A stretch of 64,000 nt of DNA from an uncultured Neomegalonema sp. (GCA_938008165.1 CALLLP010000009.1:49537-113536), one strand, 5' to 3'; counted from the stretch's first letter, positions 39,786 to 50,294 are shown. Numbers and translations are program-made. Notes: generated by a model from the sequence alone, not told the origin.

Positions 39786-40703
39786 TCACGTTCCCAGGAC
39801 GGCCCCGGCTTCAATTCCGGCAGACACTGCCCACTCTCCGGCAGGCTGCTTATCCGCGCCTTTCGGTCGCACCCTTTTGAGCAGGATACGGCCCCCGACG
39901 CACTGCACGGTCACGCCGTCTTCTGTCACGGAAACGACCTTGCCGGATACACCGTCACCGGAAATCCGCGCGCAGTCGAAGATTCCAACCTCCGCCCCGC
40001 CCAGCGTCGTCCACGCACCGGGGGCGGGGTTCGTACCCCGGATCAGATCGTAGACCTGTTTGACGGGCTTGTGCCAGTCGATCCGCGCGTGATTCTTGTT
40101 GCAGCGCCGCTCATAGGTCGCCTGCGCTTCATCCGGCACGATGCGGGGCGGGTTGCCACCGCGAAAGGCATCGACCACCTGCGGCACCGAGTCGATGGCC
40201 GCCGGGTAGATCTTTTTGAAATACAGATTGATGACCGTGTCATCCGGGTCGATAGGGCATTCCCACTGCATCAGGCTGTCGCCCTCATCCAGCCCATCGG
40301 AGGGATAGAACCACGAGAACCCGGACTTATCCGACCCCATGATGATCGGCCAGTTCACCGCCGACGGCCCCCGGTGCAGGGGCAAGAGCGAGGGGTGAAA
40401 ACAGATCGAGCCATGCTTGGGCGTATCCCGCGCCGCCTCGGGCACGAAGACATTGACGAAGGCCATGACCATCAGGTCCGCGTCATGCGCGGCGAGCGTC
40501 GCCAAGGTCTCGGTATCGTTGAAATTGGCGGGTTGATGCACGGGAATGCCCTGCTCCTCCGCAAATACCTTGATCGGATCGGCGGGTTTGCCCTCGCGGT
40601 CGGGTTCGCAATAGACCGCGACGACCTGATCCCGGTCATCCTCCAGTATCTTCGCCAGTGCATCCTTGCCGAAAGCCTGTTGGCCCATGACGATGATTTT
40701 CAT
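39786..40703 (-). CDS. Formyltransferase family protein resembling the ALDH1L1 N-terminal 10-formyl-THF hydrolase domain
   Basis: HGSICFHPSLLPLHRGPSAVNWPIIMGSDKSGFSWFYPSDGLDEGDSLMQWECPIDPDDTV retains the formyltransferase His/Asp core; C-terminal subdomain follows; start 40703. Confidence 0.85.
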   Translation of the reverse strand: MKIIVMGQQAFGKDALAKILEDDRDQVVAVYCEPDREGKPADPIKVFAEEQGIPVHQPANFNDTETLATLAAHDADLMVMAFVNVFVPEAARDTPKHGSICFHPSLLPLHRGPSAVNWPIIMGSDKSGFSWFYPSDGLDEGDSLMQWECPIDPDDTVINLYFKKIYPAAIDSVPQVVDAFRGGNPPRIVPDEAQATYERRCNKNHARIDWHKPVKQVYDLIRGTNPAPGAWTTLGGAEVGIFDCARISGDGVSGKVVSVTEDGVTVQCVGGRILLKRVRPKGADKQPAGEWAVSAGIEAGAVLGT

Positions 40704-40870
40704 CCAAAATCCCCCGGTTTCAGCCCCGTGAAGGCGATAGTTCAAAAAAACCGTCCCTATCCAGAACGACACGTCCTTCACATACGCCCCCCGATCCCCC
40801 GTGCCCTGATCTTGGGCGCGATCTTCCTCGACGAAGACCTATCCGGGGTTTCTGAGCGGTTATCCCATGG

Positions 40871-42145
40871 CTATTCTGCCGCTTGCTTTTTCACATTGCC
40901 CACGGCCCCGGTATCCACGATCCGGGCCACCTCCTCATCCGAATAGCCCAGTACCGAGCGCAGAATTTCTTCCGTATGCTCGCCCAGCAGCGGCGAGCGT
41001 TCCACCTCGACCGGGCTTTCGCTCAGCTTGATCGGACAGCCCACCGAGATGTAGCGGCCCCGCTCCGGGTGGTCGCATTCGACGATGGTGCCGGTCGCGC
41101 GCAGGCCCTCGTCCGCGGCGATTTCCTTCATCGACAGGATCGGCCCGACGGGGATATTCAGCGGATTACAGATATCCATGACCTCGAATTTGGTCTTGGT
41201 CATCGTCCATTCCTCGATCCGCGCGAAGATGGCATCCAGCTTGTCGAGCCGTTCGGGTGGGGTGGCATAGCCTTCGGCATCCTTCCAGCCCGGCTCGCCG
41301 ATCACGTCGCAGACATTCTTCCACACGGCGGCTTGGGTGATGAAGTAGGTATAGGCGTTCGGGTCCGTTTCCCAGCCTTTGCATTTCAGGATACGCCCCG
41401 GCTGACCGCCCCCCGAATCGTTGCCCGCGCGGGGCGTCGCATCGCCAAAGGGAATGCCCGCGCCGTATTGCGAGTATTCCTTCAGCGGGCCGTGATCGAG
41501 GCGTTGCTGATCGCGCAGTTTCACGCGGGCGAGATTCAAAACCCCGTCCTGCATCGCGGCGAGCACCTTCTGGCCCTTGCCGGTTTTTTCGCGCTGGAAC
41601 AACGCGGTAACGATCCCAAGCGCGAGATGCAGGCCCGTGCCGCTATCGCCGATCTGGGCGCCGGTCACCAAAGGCGGGCCATCGAGAAATCCGGTCGTCG
41701 AGGCCGAACCGCCCGCGCATTGGGCGACATTCTCATAGACCTTGCAATCCTCGTATTTGCCGGGGCCAAAGCCCTTGACCGAGGCCATGATCATGCGCGG
41801 GTTGATCTTCTGGATCGCATCCCAGCCAAACCCCATCCGGTCGAGCGCGCCGGGGGCGAAATTCTCGACCAGGACATCGCATTCCTGCACGAGACGGGTC
41901 AGCACTTCCTTGCCCGTCTCGTCCTTCGAGTTCAACTCGATCGACCGCTTGTTGTGGTTGAGCATCGTGAAATACAGACTGTCGGCATCCGGCACATCCT
42001 GCAACTGCTTGCGGGTCGCGTCGCCCACGCCGGGGCGCTCGACCTTGATCACATCCGCCCCAAACCATGCCAGCAATTGCGTGCAGGTCGGCCCGGACTG
42101 GACATGGGTAAAATCGAGGATTTTGACGCCTTCGAGTGCTTTCAT
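40871..42145 (-). CDS. frc: Formyl-CoA:oxalate CoA-transferase
   Basis: Class III CoA-transferase [45 protein letters not shown] closely matching Frc; adjacent to oxc. Confidence 0.95.
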   Translation of the reverse strand: MKALEGVKILDFTHVQSGPTCTQLLAWFGADVIKVERPGVGDATRKQLQDVPDADSLYFTMLNHNKRSIELNSKDETGKEVLTRLVQECDVLVENFAPGALDRMGFGWDAIQKINPRMIMASVKGFGPGKYEDCKVYENVAQCAGGSASTTGFLDGPPLVTGAQIGDSGTGLHLALGIVTALFQREKTGKGQKVLAAMQDGVLNLARVKLRDQQRLDHGPLKEYSQYGAGIPFGDATPRAGNDSGGGQPGRILKCKGWETDPNAYTYFITQAAVWKNVCDVIGEPGWKDAEGYATPPERLDKLDAIFARIEEWTMTKTKFEVMDICNPLNIPVGPILSMKEIAADEGLRATGTIVECDHPERGRYISVGCPIKLSESPVEVERSPLLGEHTEEILRSVLGYSDEEVARIVDTGAVGNVKKQAAE

Positions 42146-42168
42146 AATCTTTTTTCCGTTCCGGATCG

Positions 42169-43932
42169 TTATTTCTGTGCCTGAGCCTGCGGATATCGCG
42201 CCTGCGCCACCACCGATTGCGGGTTGAGATTGCCGATATTGCCGCTTTCCTTACCCGCCGCCGGATCGATGGCGGCATTGATCAGGGTCGGCTTGCCGCT
42301 GGCCAGCGCTTCTTCGACCGCCTGTTTCAGTTCGTCAGGGGTCTTGACCCAGACTCCGACGCCGCCGAACGCTTCCATCATCATGTCATAGCGGGCATCG
42401 TTCACGAAAACGGTCGTCGCGGGATCGTCGCCTCCACCCCAGTTCTCGCCATCGCCGCGATAGATGCCGTTATTGTTGAAGACGACGATACAGACCGGCA
42501 GGTTATACCGGCAGATCGTCTCAACCTCCATGCCGCAGAACCCGAAAGCGCTGTCCCCCTCGACCGCCAGAACCTGCTTGCCGGTTTCGATGGAGGCCGC
42601 AATCGCCGCGCCCATGCCAATGCCCATCACGCCCCATGTTCCCACATCGATGCGGTGGCGAGGCTTATGCACATTGATGATCGAGCGGGCCAGATCGAGG
42701 GTATTCGCGCCCTCATTCACCAAAATCGTATCGGGCCGGTCGTTGATCGCCTGTTTCAGAACGCCCAGCGCCGAGTGATAATCCATCGGGTGGTTGTTGT
42801 TTTGCAGGCGGGTCGACATCTTCTGCATATTGGCTTCGGCCTTGGTATGGACCTGATCGAGCCAGTCTTTCGGCGGAGCGATGCCTTCGCCGTCCATCGC
42901 CTCCAGCAGCGCCGTGGTGCAGGAGCCGACATCCCCGACCAGCGGCGCGGCGATCTCGACATTCGAGTCCATCTCCTCCGGCTCGATATCCATCTGCACG
43001 AAGCGCTTGCCCCCCGGCTCGCCCCATTGCTTGCCCTTGCCGTGGGAGAGCAGCCAGTTGATGCGCGCCCCCATCATGATGACGACATCCGATTCCTTCA
43101 GCACCAGCGACCGTGCGGCAGAGGCACATTGAGGATGCGTATCGGGCAGGATGCCCTTTGCCATCGACATGGGCAGGAAGGGATAGCCGGATTTCTCGAC
43201 AAGCTGTTTGATGACCTCGTCCGATTGATCGTAGGCCGCGCCTTTACCGATCACGATCAAGGGGCGTTTCGCATCCTTCATCACGCTGATGGCCCGCGCG
43301 ACCGATTCTTCGGAGGGGCGCATGCGCGGGGCCGGGTCGATCACTTTCACGAGCGTCTTCTGCCCCTCGACCGCATCCATCACCTGCCCCAGCATCGCGC
43401 CGGGAATATCGAGATAGACGCCACCGGGGCGGCCACTGACCGCCGAGCGAATCGCCCGTGCGACCGCGATGCCGATATCTTGGGCATAGGTCAGACGATA
43501 GGCCGCCTTACAGAAGGGCCGCGCGATGGCGAGCTGATCCATCTCCTCGTAATCGCCCTGAGCCAGATCAACGATCTCGCGCTCGGACGAGCCGGAAATC
43601 AGGATCATCGGCCAGCAATTCGTGGTCGCATTCGCCACCGCCGTCAGGCCGTTCAGGAAGCCCGGCGCCGAGACGGTCATGCACACTCCCGGCATCTTGG
43701 TCAGGAACCCCGCGACCGATGCCGCATAGCCCGCATGCTGTTCATGGCGGAACGAGATGACCCGCATTCCCTGTGCCTGTGCATAGCGGCCCAGATCGGT
43801 GATCGGGATACCGGGGACGTTATAGATCGTCTCGATCCCGTTGAGTTTCAGGGCGTCGATCAACAGGTGAAACCCGTCCGTCTGTTCGCCCTCGGTTGTG
43901 TTATCCTGTGTATGTGCAGTCGCCGACATCAT
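42169..43932 (-). CDS. oxc: Oxalyl-CoA decarboxylase
   Basis: ThDP enzyme: [71 protein letters not shown]; next to frc. Confidence 0.96.
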   Translation of the reverse strand: MMSATAHTQDNTTEGEQTDGFHLLIDALKLNGIETIYNVPGIPITDLGRYAQAQGMRVISFRHEQHAGYAASVAGFLTKMPGVCMTVSAPGFLNGLTAVANATTNCWPMILISGSSEREIVDLAQGDYEEMDQLAIARPFCKAAYRLTYAQDIGIAVARAIRSAVSGRPGGVYLDIPGAMLGQVMDAVEGQKTLVKVIDPAPRMRPSEESVARAISVMKDAKRPLIVIGKGAAYDQSDEVIKQLVEKSGYPFLPMSMAKGILPDTHPQCASAARSLVLKESDVVIMMGARINWLLSHGKGKQWGEPGGKRFVQMDIEPEEMDSNVEIAAPLVGDVGSCTTALLEAMDGEGIAPPKDWLDQVHTKAEANMQKMSTRLQNNNHPMDYHSALGVLKQAINDRPDTILVNEGANTLDLARSIINVHKPRHRIDVGTWGVMGIGMGAAIAASIETGKQVLAVEGDSAFGFCGMEVETICRYNLPVCIVVFNNNGIYRGDGENWGGGDDPATTVFVNDARYDMMMEAFGGVGVWVKTPDELKQAVEEALASGKPTLINAAIDPAAGKESGNIGNLNPQSVVAQARYPQAQAQK

Positions 43933-43950
43933 CGTCTCCCTGGTGCCGCC

Positions 43951-44664
43951 TCAATGGGCCGCTTTTTTCTGTTTTATAATGTCCAGATCGGCCCACGTAT
44001 CGCGCACATGGTCATGAAGGCGCATCGTGTGCTCGCGAACTTCCCGTTCGGCCCTGATCGGATCGCGCGCCTCCAGCGCTTCGATAATGCCGATATGCTC
44101 CACGACCGACCGCTCGGACCGATTCTCCTCCGACATCGCCTTGCGGCGCACGGCGCGCATATGCAGGAACAGGCCATCGGTGATCGTCTTGAACATCGCG
44201 CAATGCGACAGTTCCAGAATACGTTGGTGAAAGGCGATATTCGCCTCGGAATATTCCTCGATATGCGCCCCGGCGCCATCGCGGCTGAAACGCTCCGCCA
44301 GCGACCGCAGCGACGAGATTTCGGCATCGGAGGCGCGCTCGGTTGCCAGCCGCGCAGCCATGCTTTCCAGCGCCGCCCAGACGGTGATCATTTCCATGAT
44401 TTCGGTCAGGGATTTGCGCAGCACAAAGACACCCTTGCGCGCGCGCACCTCGACAAACCCGTCCTGTTCCAGCCGGACAAGAGCCTCGCGCACCGGGGTT
44501 CGCGAAATCTTGAGGGCATCGGCCAGCGCACGCTCATCCAATCGCAGGTCCGTCGCGGGGTCATAGACATTCATGTCGAGAATCGCCTCGCGCAGAACGC
44601 TGTAGATATGATCCCCAAGGCTGAAATTCCCATCAACCGGGCGAAGATTGAGTGTACTGGTCAT
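43951..44664 (-). CDS. GntR family (FadR/FCD type) transcriptional regulator
   Basis: N-terminal wHTH (LRLDERALADALKISRTPVREALVRLEQDGFVEVRARKGVFV) and FCD-like C-terminal domain. Confidence 0.93.
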   Translation of the reverse strand: MTSTLNLRPVDGNFSLGDHIYSVLREAILDMNVYDPATDLRLDERALADALKISRTPVREALVRLEQDGFVEVRARKGVFVLRKSLTEIMEMITVWAALESMAARLATERASDAEISSLRSLAERFSRDGAGAHIEEYSEANIAFHQRILELSHCAMFKTITDGLFLHMRAVRRKAMSEENRSERSVVEHIGIIEALEARDPIRAEREVREHTMRLHDHVRDTWADLDIIKQKKAAH

Positions 44665-44701
44665 GAAGCGGTGCTTGCTCTACATATCGACTCAAATTCT
44701 G

Positions 44702-44711
44702 TGGTATACCA
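44702..44711. promoter_or_regulatory. Candidate GntR (FCD-subfamily) operator TGGTATACCA
   Basis: Perfect 10-bp palindrome in the divergent gntR / sucC-like intergenic region. Confidence 0.6.
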
Positions 44712-44766
44712 TACGCCACTGACGATCCCCGTCAACGCCCTTTCCAATGTCGACCGGAGCGCATCG

Positions 44767-45930
44767 ATGTATCTGCATGAAGCCCAGGCCAAGGACATCC
44801 TCGCCCGCTATGGCATTCCCCTGCCCGAAGGCATGATCGCGCGATCCTCCGACGAGGCGGCCGCCCATGCCACAGCGCTGGGGGGGGCGGTGGCGGTCAA
44901 AGCCTTGATTCATGCGGGCGGGCGGGGGCTTGCGGGGGGTGTGCGGTTTGCCCAGACACCGGATGAAGCGGCCCTGTGCGCCGACGATATGCTCGGCGGC
45001 ACGCTGGTCACGGCCCAGACCCGGCGCAAGGGCGAGACGGTGCATGAGATCTATATCGAGCAGGCTCTCGACTTTTCACGTTCGCTTTACCTGTCGCTCA
45101 TCGTGGATCAGCGTCGCGCCGTGCCCACATTGATCGCCGCCGCCGAGGGCGGTACGGCCTTCGAACAAAACGCGATGGACGCCCCGGCCATGGTCCAGAA
45201 ATATCCGCTGGGGGCCGATGGGGGCCACAACCCCGCCGCTCTGGCCGCTTTTCTGGATATGCTCGGCGTGCCAGACAGCCATTCGGCAGCGGTGCTGGGG
45301 GTCGTCGAAGCGATGATCGCCGCATTCATGGAAAACGATGCCACCCTGATCGAGATCAACCCGCTGGCCTTGGTCGAAGGCGGCGGCGCGGTTGCCATCG
45401 ACGCCAAAATCGTCCTCGACGGCAATTCGCTGTTCCGGCACCCTGCCCTTGCCGCCCTGCGCGATACAGCCCGCAGCGACGAGGCCGAGGTTCTGGCGCA
45501 GGCGAACGAAATCAATTTCGTGCGCATGGACGGGGAAATCGGCCTTGTCGTCAACGGGGCCGGGTTGGGGCTGGCCACCCATGATATGGTGATCGAAGAA
45601 GGGGGTCGCCCGGCAAACTTCATGGATATTCGCACCATGGCCACCGCCGAACAGATCGCCACGGGCATCGGCCTTTTGCTGGACGATCCGAAGGTTCGCG
45701 TCCTGCTGATCAATGTGCATGGGGGGGGCATGACCACCTGCGACCGGATCAGCGACGCCCTCGCCCTCGCCACCGAAGCGCATGACCGCACCGTGCCCGT
45801 GATCTTTCGCGTTGCGGGCCAGAATGCCGCGCAGGCCCGCGAGGCCGCTCAGGCGCTGCCGCTGCCCTGCACGATTCCGGATGACATGACCGAAGCCGTG
45901 CGACTCGCCGTATCGGAGGCATTGCAATGA
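44767..45930 (+). CDS. ATP-grasp succinate/malate--CoA ligase beta-subunit-like protein
   Basis: MYLHEAQAKDILARYGIPLPEG; IEINPLALVEGG; NGAGLGLATHDMV; start ATG 44767 (longer upstream ORF is antisense). Confidence 0.9.
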   Translation: MYLHEAQAKDILARYGIPLPEGMIARSSDEAAAHATALGGAVAVKALIHAGGRGLAGGVRFAQTPDEAALCADDMLGGTLVTAQTRRKGETVHEIYIEQALDFSRSLYLSLIVDQRRAVPTLIAAAEGGTAFEQNAMDAPAMVQKYPLGADGGHNPAALAAFLDMLGVPDSHSAAVLGVVEAMIAAFMENDATLIEINPLALVEGGGAVAIDAKIVLDGNSLFRHPALAALRDTARSDEAEVLAQANEINFVRMDGEIGLVVNGAGLGLATHDMVIEEGGRPANFMDIRTMATAEQIATGIGLLLDDPKVRVLLINVHGGGMTTCDRISDALALATEAHDRTVPVIFRVAGQNAAQAREAAQALPLPCTIPDDMTEAVRLAVSEALQ

Positions 45931-46802
45931 CCGCCCTGATCTCTTCCGACGCCCGCATTCTGGTACAGGGCCTGACCGGCAATGCAGGCACATTCTATAC
46001 GCGCCTCGCGATGGCCTATGGCACGGGCGACACCGGCGGCTATGTCGCGGGCGTGACTCCCGGCAAAGGCGGCATCGACCATCTGGGTCTGCCGGTCTTC
46101 GATACCGTGCGCGAGGCGACCCAAGCGACCCGGCCCGATGCCAGCGTCATCATGGCCCCCGCCCCCGTCGCCGCCGACGCGATGCTGGAGGCGATCGAGG
46201 CAGGCATTCCAACGGTGGTCTGTGTCACCGAACGCGTGCCCGTTCTCGACATGGTGCGCGTGCGCGACGCCCTGCGCGACAGCGACACCGCGCTGGTGGG
46301 ACCGAATTCGCAAGGCATCCTCGTCCCCGGCGCACGCAAACTGGGCGTGATGTCCACCGCCGACGCCATACCGGGTGGCATCGGCATCGCCGCGCGATCC
46401 GCTTCCCTGACCAGTGAAGTCGTCGCCCGGCTCAGCGCGGCGGGGCTGGGCCAATCCACCACGATCGGCATCGGCGGCGATCCGATCCATGGCATCGGCT
46501 TCGCCCATTGCCTCGCCCTGTTCCGCGACGATCCGGGCACCGAGGCCGTTGTCCTGATCGGCGAACTGGGCGGTGTCGAGGAGGAGGAGGCCGCCGATTT
46601 CCTTGCCGCCGAACCCTATGGCAAGCCCGTCATCGCCCTGCTCGTCGGTCGCCACGCGCCGGAAGACCGCCGGATGGGCCATGCGGGTACTGTCTCGGTT
46701 CTGGGGTCCGGCTCCATCGCGCAAAAGACCGCTCTGCTGGAGTTGGCGGGGGTCCGCATGGCGGCCACCCCCGACGATGTGGTCCGGGCGCTGGCATCAT
46801 AA
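45927..46802 (+). CDS. Succinate/malate--CoA ligase alpha-subunit-like protein
   Basis: VQGLTGNAGTFYTRLAMAYGT; GPNSQGI; GIGGDPIHG; VVLIGELGGVEEEEAADF; 4-nt overlap with beta subunit. Confidence 0.92.
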   Translation: MTALISSDARILVQGLTGNAGTFYTRLAMAYGTGDTGGYVAGVTPGKGGIDHLGLPVFDTVREATQATRPDASVIMAPAPVAADAMLEAIEAGIPTVVCVTERVPVLDMVRVRDALRDSDTALVGPNSQGILVPGARKLGVMSTADAIPGGIGIAARSASLTSEVVARLSAAGLGQSTTIGIGGDPIHGIGFAHCLALFRDDPGTEAVVLIGELGGVEEEEAADFLAAEPYGKPVIALLVGRHAPEDRRMGHAGTVSVLGSGSIAQKTALLELAGVRMAATPDDVVRALAS

Positions 46803-46872
46803 ACACGTTATTTACCCTTGCCCCCGGCGCGCGCATCGGGAAAAACGCGAAGAGCGTGAACGGCTAGGGGAT

Positions 46873-48777
46873 ATGATCATGAGCAGCTACAGCATCGTCT
46901 ATGACCGCTGGAGAACCGACCCGGAAGGGTTCTGGATGGACGCCGCGCAGGATGTCGATTGGATCACCCCGCCGACCATCGCTCTGGATACCACGAATAC
47001 GCCGTTCTATCGCTGGTTTGCGGATGCCACCTGCAACACCTGCTGGAATGCCGTCGACCGCCATGTCGAGGCCGGAAACGGCGATCAAGCCGCCATCATC
47101 CACGATTCCCCCATCACCGGCACCCAGCATACCCTCAGCTATCGCGACGTGCAGGAACAGACCGCCCGTCTCGGTGGCGCCTTGCAAAATCTCGGCGTGG
47201 AAAAGGGCGACCGTGTCCTGATCTATATGCCAATGATCGCCGAAGCCGCCATTGCCATGCTCGCCTGTGCGCGGATCGGAGCGGTGCATTCAGTCGTGTT
47301 CGGGGGATTCGCCTCAAACGAACTGGCGGTTCGAATCGACGATTGCACCCCGAAGGCCGTCATCACCGCCTCCTGCGGGCTGGAGCCGAACCGCACGATC
47401 CCCTATATGCCGCTGCTGAACGGTGCCATCGAGATGGCCTCGCACAAGCCCGCCGCCTGCATCGTCAAACAGCGCGAACAGCTTACCGCCGACCTGACGC
47501 AGGGCCGCGACCATGACTGGGATGCGGTCGTTCCGGGGGCGCAAAAAGCCCCTTGTGTCGAGGTTGGCGGGGCCGATCCGCTGTATATCCTCTACACATC
47601 GGGCACCACCGGAAAGCCCAAGGGCGTGATTCGCGCCAATGGTGGTCATCTCGTCGCCCTGAACTGGACGATGAAACACATCTATAATATCGAGCCGGGC
47701 GATGTGTTCTGGGCCGCCTCCGATGTGGGCTGGGTCGTGGGACACAGCTATATCGTCTATGCGCCCCTGATCGCCGGATGTACCACGATCATGTTCGAGG
47801 GCAAGCCCGTCGGCACGCCCGATGCGGGCACCTTCTGGCGCGTGATCTCCGACCATGACGTCAAGGCCCTGTTCACGGCACCCACCGCCATTCGCGCGAT
47901 CCGGCAGGTCGATCCCGAAGGGGATTTTATCGGAAAATACGATCTTTCCTGCTTCCACACCCTCTTTCTCGCAGGCGAGCGCGCCGACCCCGCAACGGTC
48001 GAATGGGCGGCCGAGAAACTCAATGTCCCCGTCATCGATCACTGGTGGCAGACGGAGACCGGCTGGACCATCGCAGGCAACCCATCGGGAATCGAGCTGC
48101 TCGACGTGCCCATCGGATCGGCGGGAGTGGCCATGCCCGGCTACGACATCCGCATTCTCGACGAGGGCGGCAACGAGGTGGAGAACGGCACCCTTGGGGC
48201 CATCGCCGTCAAGCTGCCCCTACCCCCCGCTTCGCTACCGACGCTCTGGGGGGCGGATGATCGGTTTTTATCCAGCTATCTGGCCACCTTCCCCGGCTAT
48301 TACGAAACCGGCGATGCGGGGATGAAGGACGAGAACGGCTTCCTGAAAATCATGGCCCGGACCGACGATGTTATCAATGTCGCCGCCCACCGGCTCTCGA
48401 CCGGCGAGATGGAGGAAGCACTGGCCCGTCATCCCGATGTCGCCGAATGCGCCGTGATCGGCGTGACCGACGCATTGAAGGGACAGGCCCCTGTCGGTCT
48501 CATCTGCCTGAAGGGGGGCACCAACCGGCCCCATGGGGAAATTACCGCCGAATGCGTCCTGCGCATCCGCGAGACCATCGGTCCCGTCGCCGCCTTCAAG
48601 AAGGTCGGCGTGGTCGCGAGACTGCCAAAAACCCGCTCGGGCAAGATCCTGCGCGCCACGATGGTCTCCATCGCCGACGATACGCCCTGGAACATGCCCG
48701 CCACCATCGACGACCCGGCGGTACTGGACGAAATCACCATCACGCTCAAGGAATTGGGCTACGCCAGCAAGGCCTGA
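46873..48777 (+). CDS. Acyl-CoA synthetase, PrpE/acetyl-CoA synthetase-like
   Basis: LYILYTSGTTGKPKGVIRANGGH; WAASDVGWVVGHSYIVYAPL; WWQTETGWTIAGNP; start 46873 or 46879. Confidence 0.92.
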   Translation: MIMSSYSIVYDRWRTDPEGFWMDAAQDVDWITPPTIALDTTNTPFYRWFADATCNTCWNAVDRHVEAGNGDQAAIIHDSPITGTQHTLSYRDVQEQTARLGGALQNLGVEKGDRVLIYMPMIAEAAIAMLACARIGAVHSVVFGGFASNELAVRIDDCTPKAVITASCGLEPNRTIPYMPLLNGAIEMASHKPAACIVKQREQLTADLTQGRDHDWDAVVPGAQKAPCVEVGGADPLYILYTSGTTGKPKGVIRANGGHLVALNWTMKHIYNIEPGDVFWAASDVGWVVGHSYIVYAPLIAGCTTIMFEGKPVGTPDAGTFWRVISDHDVKALFTAPTAIRAIRQVDPEGDFIGKYDLSCFHTLFLAGERADPATVEWAAEKLNVPVIDHWWQTETGWTIAGNPSGIELLDVPIGSAGVAMPGYDIRILDEGGNEVENGTLGAIAVKLPLPPASLPTLWGADDRFLSSYLATFPGYYETGDAGMKDENGFLKIMARTDDVINVAAHRLSTGEMEEALARHPDVAECAVIGVTDALKGQAPVGLICLKGGTNRPHGEITAECVLRIRETIGPVAAFKKVGVVARLPKTRSGKILRATMVSIADDTPWNMPATIDDPAVLDEITITLKELGYASKA

Positions 48778-48830
48778 AAAGATGTCGCGCCGGGAAGTGT
48801 AAATTTCGACGTCAAACTACGAAACCCTGC

Positions 48831-48859
48831 TTGACCCGGCGCGTCGCCCCCCCTAGTTT
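48831..48859 (+). promoter_or_regulatory. Sigma70-type promoter for tRNA-Lys
   Basis: TTGACC - 17 nt - TAGTTT, about 48 nt upstream of tRNA 5' end. Confidence 0.65.
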
Positions 48860-48906
48860 CCGCTCCACGACGAAAGCACACCGCCTCGCGGGTTTTCGAT
48901 CGGTGA

Positions 48907-48981
48907 GGGCGGGTAGCTCAGTGGTAGAGCAGCTGACTTTTAATCAGCTGGCCGTGGGTTCGATCCCCACCCCGCTCACCA
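48907..48981 (+). tRNA. tRNA-Lys (anticodon TTT), CCA encoded
   Basis: GGGCGGGTAGCTCAGTGGTAGAGCAGCTGACTTTTAATCAGCTGGCCGTGGGTTCGATCCCCACCCCGCTCACCA; cloverleaf arms pair. Confidence 0.97.
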
Positions 48982-49057
48982 ATCAACGTTATGCCGGATA
49001 TCGATGAATGGGAACGGGGCCTTGGGCATCGTCGATGCCCGGTTGTGCCGCGCCTTC

Positions 49058-50008
49058 TCAATACCCGCGCGCGCGGTCGACCGGGTGCAAGAGCGGCTCG
49101 CCGGACATAAGCCGACGGTAATTCTCGGCCACCGCGACTAACCCATCATCGATATGCCAGCCGGAAACATGGGGGGTGACGGTGATGCGGTCATGGGTCC
49201 AGAAAGGGTGGTCCACCGGCAAGGGTTCCTGCCGAAAGACATCCAGAACCGCCGCCCCCAGCGCACCGGCATCGAGCGCCGAGACCAGATCCGCATCGAC
49301 GATCAGATCCCCGCGCCCGGCATTGATAAGCGTCGCCGTGGGCTTCATCGCCGCGAACCGCGCCGCATCGAACAAATCCGCTGTCTCAGGTGTCGAAGGC
49401 AGGATCGAGGCGACGTAATCCGCCTGCGCCAAGACACCATCGAGCGTCGCGCGCCCGGCATGGCATTCGATATCGGGCAGGGATTTCTCCGTGCGGCTCC
49501 AGCCAAGGGTTCTGAAACCGAGAGCTGCGAACAGGCGCGCCGTCCGCGCGCCGATATGGCCAAGGCCCAGCACCGCCACGGTCGTCTCCCGGTTCTTCAC
49601 CGGGGCGAGCGGCACCCAGCGGCGGGCGGCAGCATGGGCGTCGTGGCGCATCATATTCCGTTGGGCGCGCATCACATAGCCGAGGCAATATTCCGCGATT
49701 TCATTCGCCGGGGTCTCAGGGGCGAGCCGGGCGACGAGAATATCGTCCCGCAAGGCCGGATCGCCAAGTATCCGCTCCACCCCCGCCCCAAGCTTTTGCA
49801 CGAGCGACAGATTCGGCAACCGCTCGACCATGCCGGGATGCAGGCCGACCACCGCGAGCATACGAATATCCTCCCGCGGGCATCCGTCGAGCGCGCAATA
49901 GATCGGCACATCCGGCATCAACGGGGTGAGCAGATCGCGCAGGGCGTTTTCCGTCATCCATTCGGGCTGTCGGATATCGAGTAAAAGCGCCATGGAAATC
50001 CCCGTCAT
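49058..50008 (-). CDS. D-2-hydroxyacid dehydrogenase (glyoxylate/hydroxypyruvate reductase-like)
   Basis: VAVLGLGHIGARTARLFAALGFRTLGWSRTEK; INAGRGDLIVDADLVSALDAG; alternative start 49993. Confidence 0.9.
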   Translation of the reverse strand: MTGISMALLLDIRQPEWMTENALRDLLTPLMPDVPIYCALDGCPREDIRMLAVVGLHPGMVERLPNLSLVQKLGAGVERILGDPALRDDILVARLAPETPANEIAEYCLGYVMRAQRNMMRHDAHAAARRWVPLAPVKNRETTVAVLGLGHIGARTARLFAALGFRTLGWSRTEKSLPDIECHAGRATLDGVLAQADYVASILPSTPETADLFDAARFAAMKPTATLINAGRGDLIVDADLVSALDAGALGAAVLDVFRQEPLPVDHPFWTHDRITVTPHVSGWHIDDGLVAVAENYRRLMSGEPLLHPVDRARGY

Positions 50009-50294
50009 CCTATCGATCTACACCTTCCGATCCGGCACGCCGGGAGTCAAACGATTGGGAGATCGCCACGTCTGGGCCGCGATGGTCCCCATCCCCTCGC
50101 GACCAATGATTGACAAGGGGCGGGATCGGGGACAGTTATTTTGTATGGCCTATCTGGAACAGCCCGCTCACGACCAATTTCGCGACCGCCGGGAGGGACG
50201 GCGTGCAACGGGATGCGATCTCGTCGCCTGACCTGTCTGCATGGCGATTTCGGCCCGCGATCTCTTTCTTGCAGTTGCCCAGACAGTATCCACC

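Noticed and set aside
42217-44766. Upstream 850-codon part of the 1237-aa plus-strand ORF
   Set aside because: It is antisense to oxc and the GntR gene, whose products are unmistakable. Its translation is low-complexity His/Arg/Asp-rich, as expected from the complementary frame of GC-rich coding DNA. Only the part from ATG 44767 is real (SucC-like).
48907-48981. tRNA-Lys as a genomic-island integration site
   Set aside because: No integrase, no visible direct repeat of the tRNA 3' end and no mobility genes on either side.
50110-50140. Possible sigma70 promoter (TTGACA...TTATTT) upstream of hyuA
   Set aside because: The -35 is good but no -10 hexamer sits at the preferred 16-18 nt spacing; not supported strongly enough to list.
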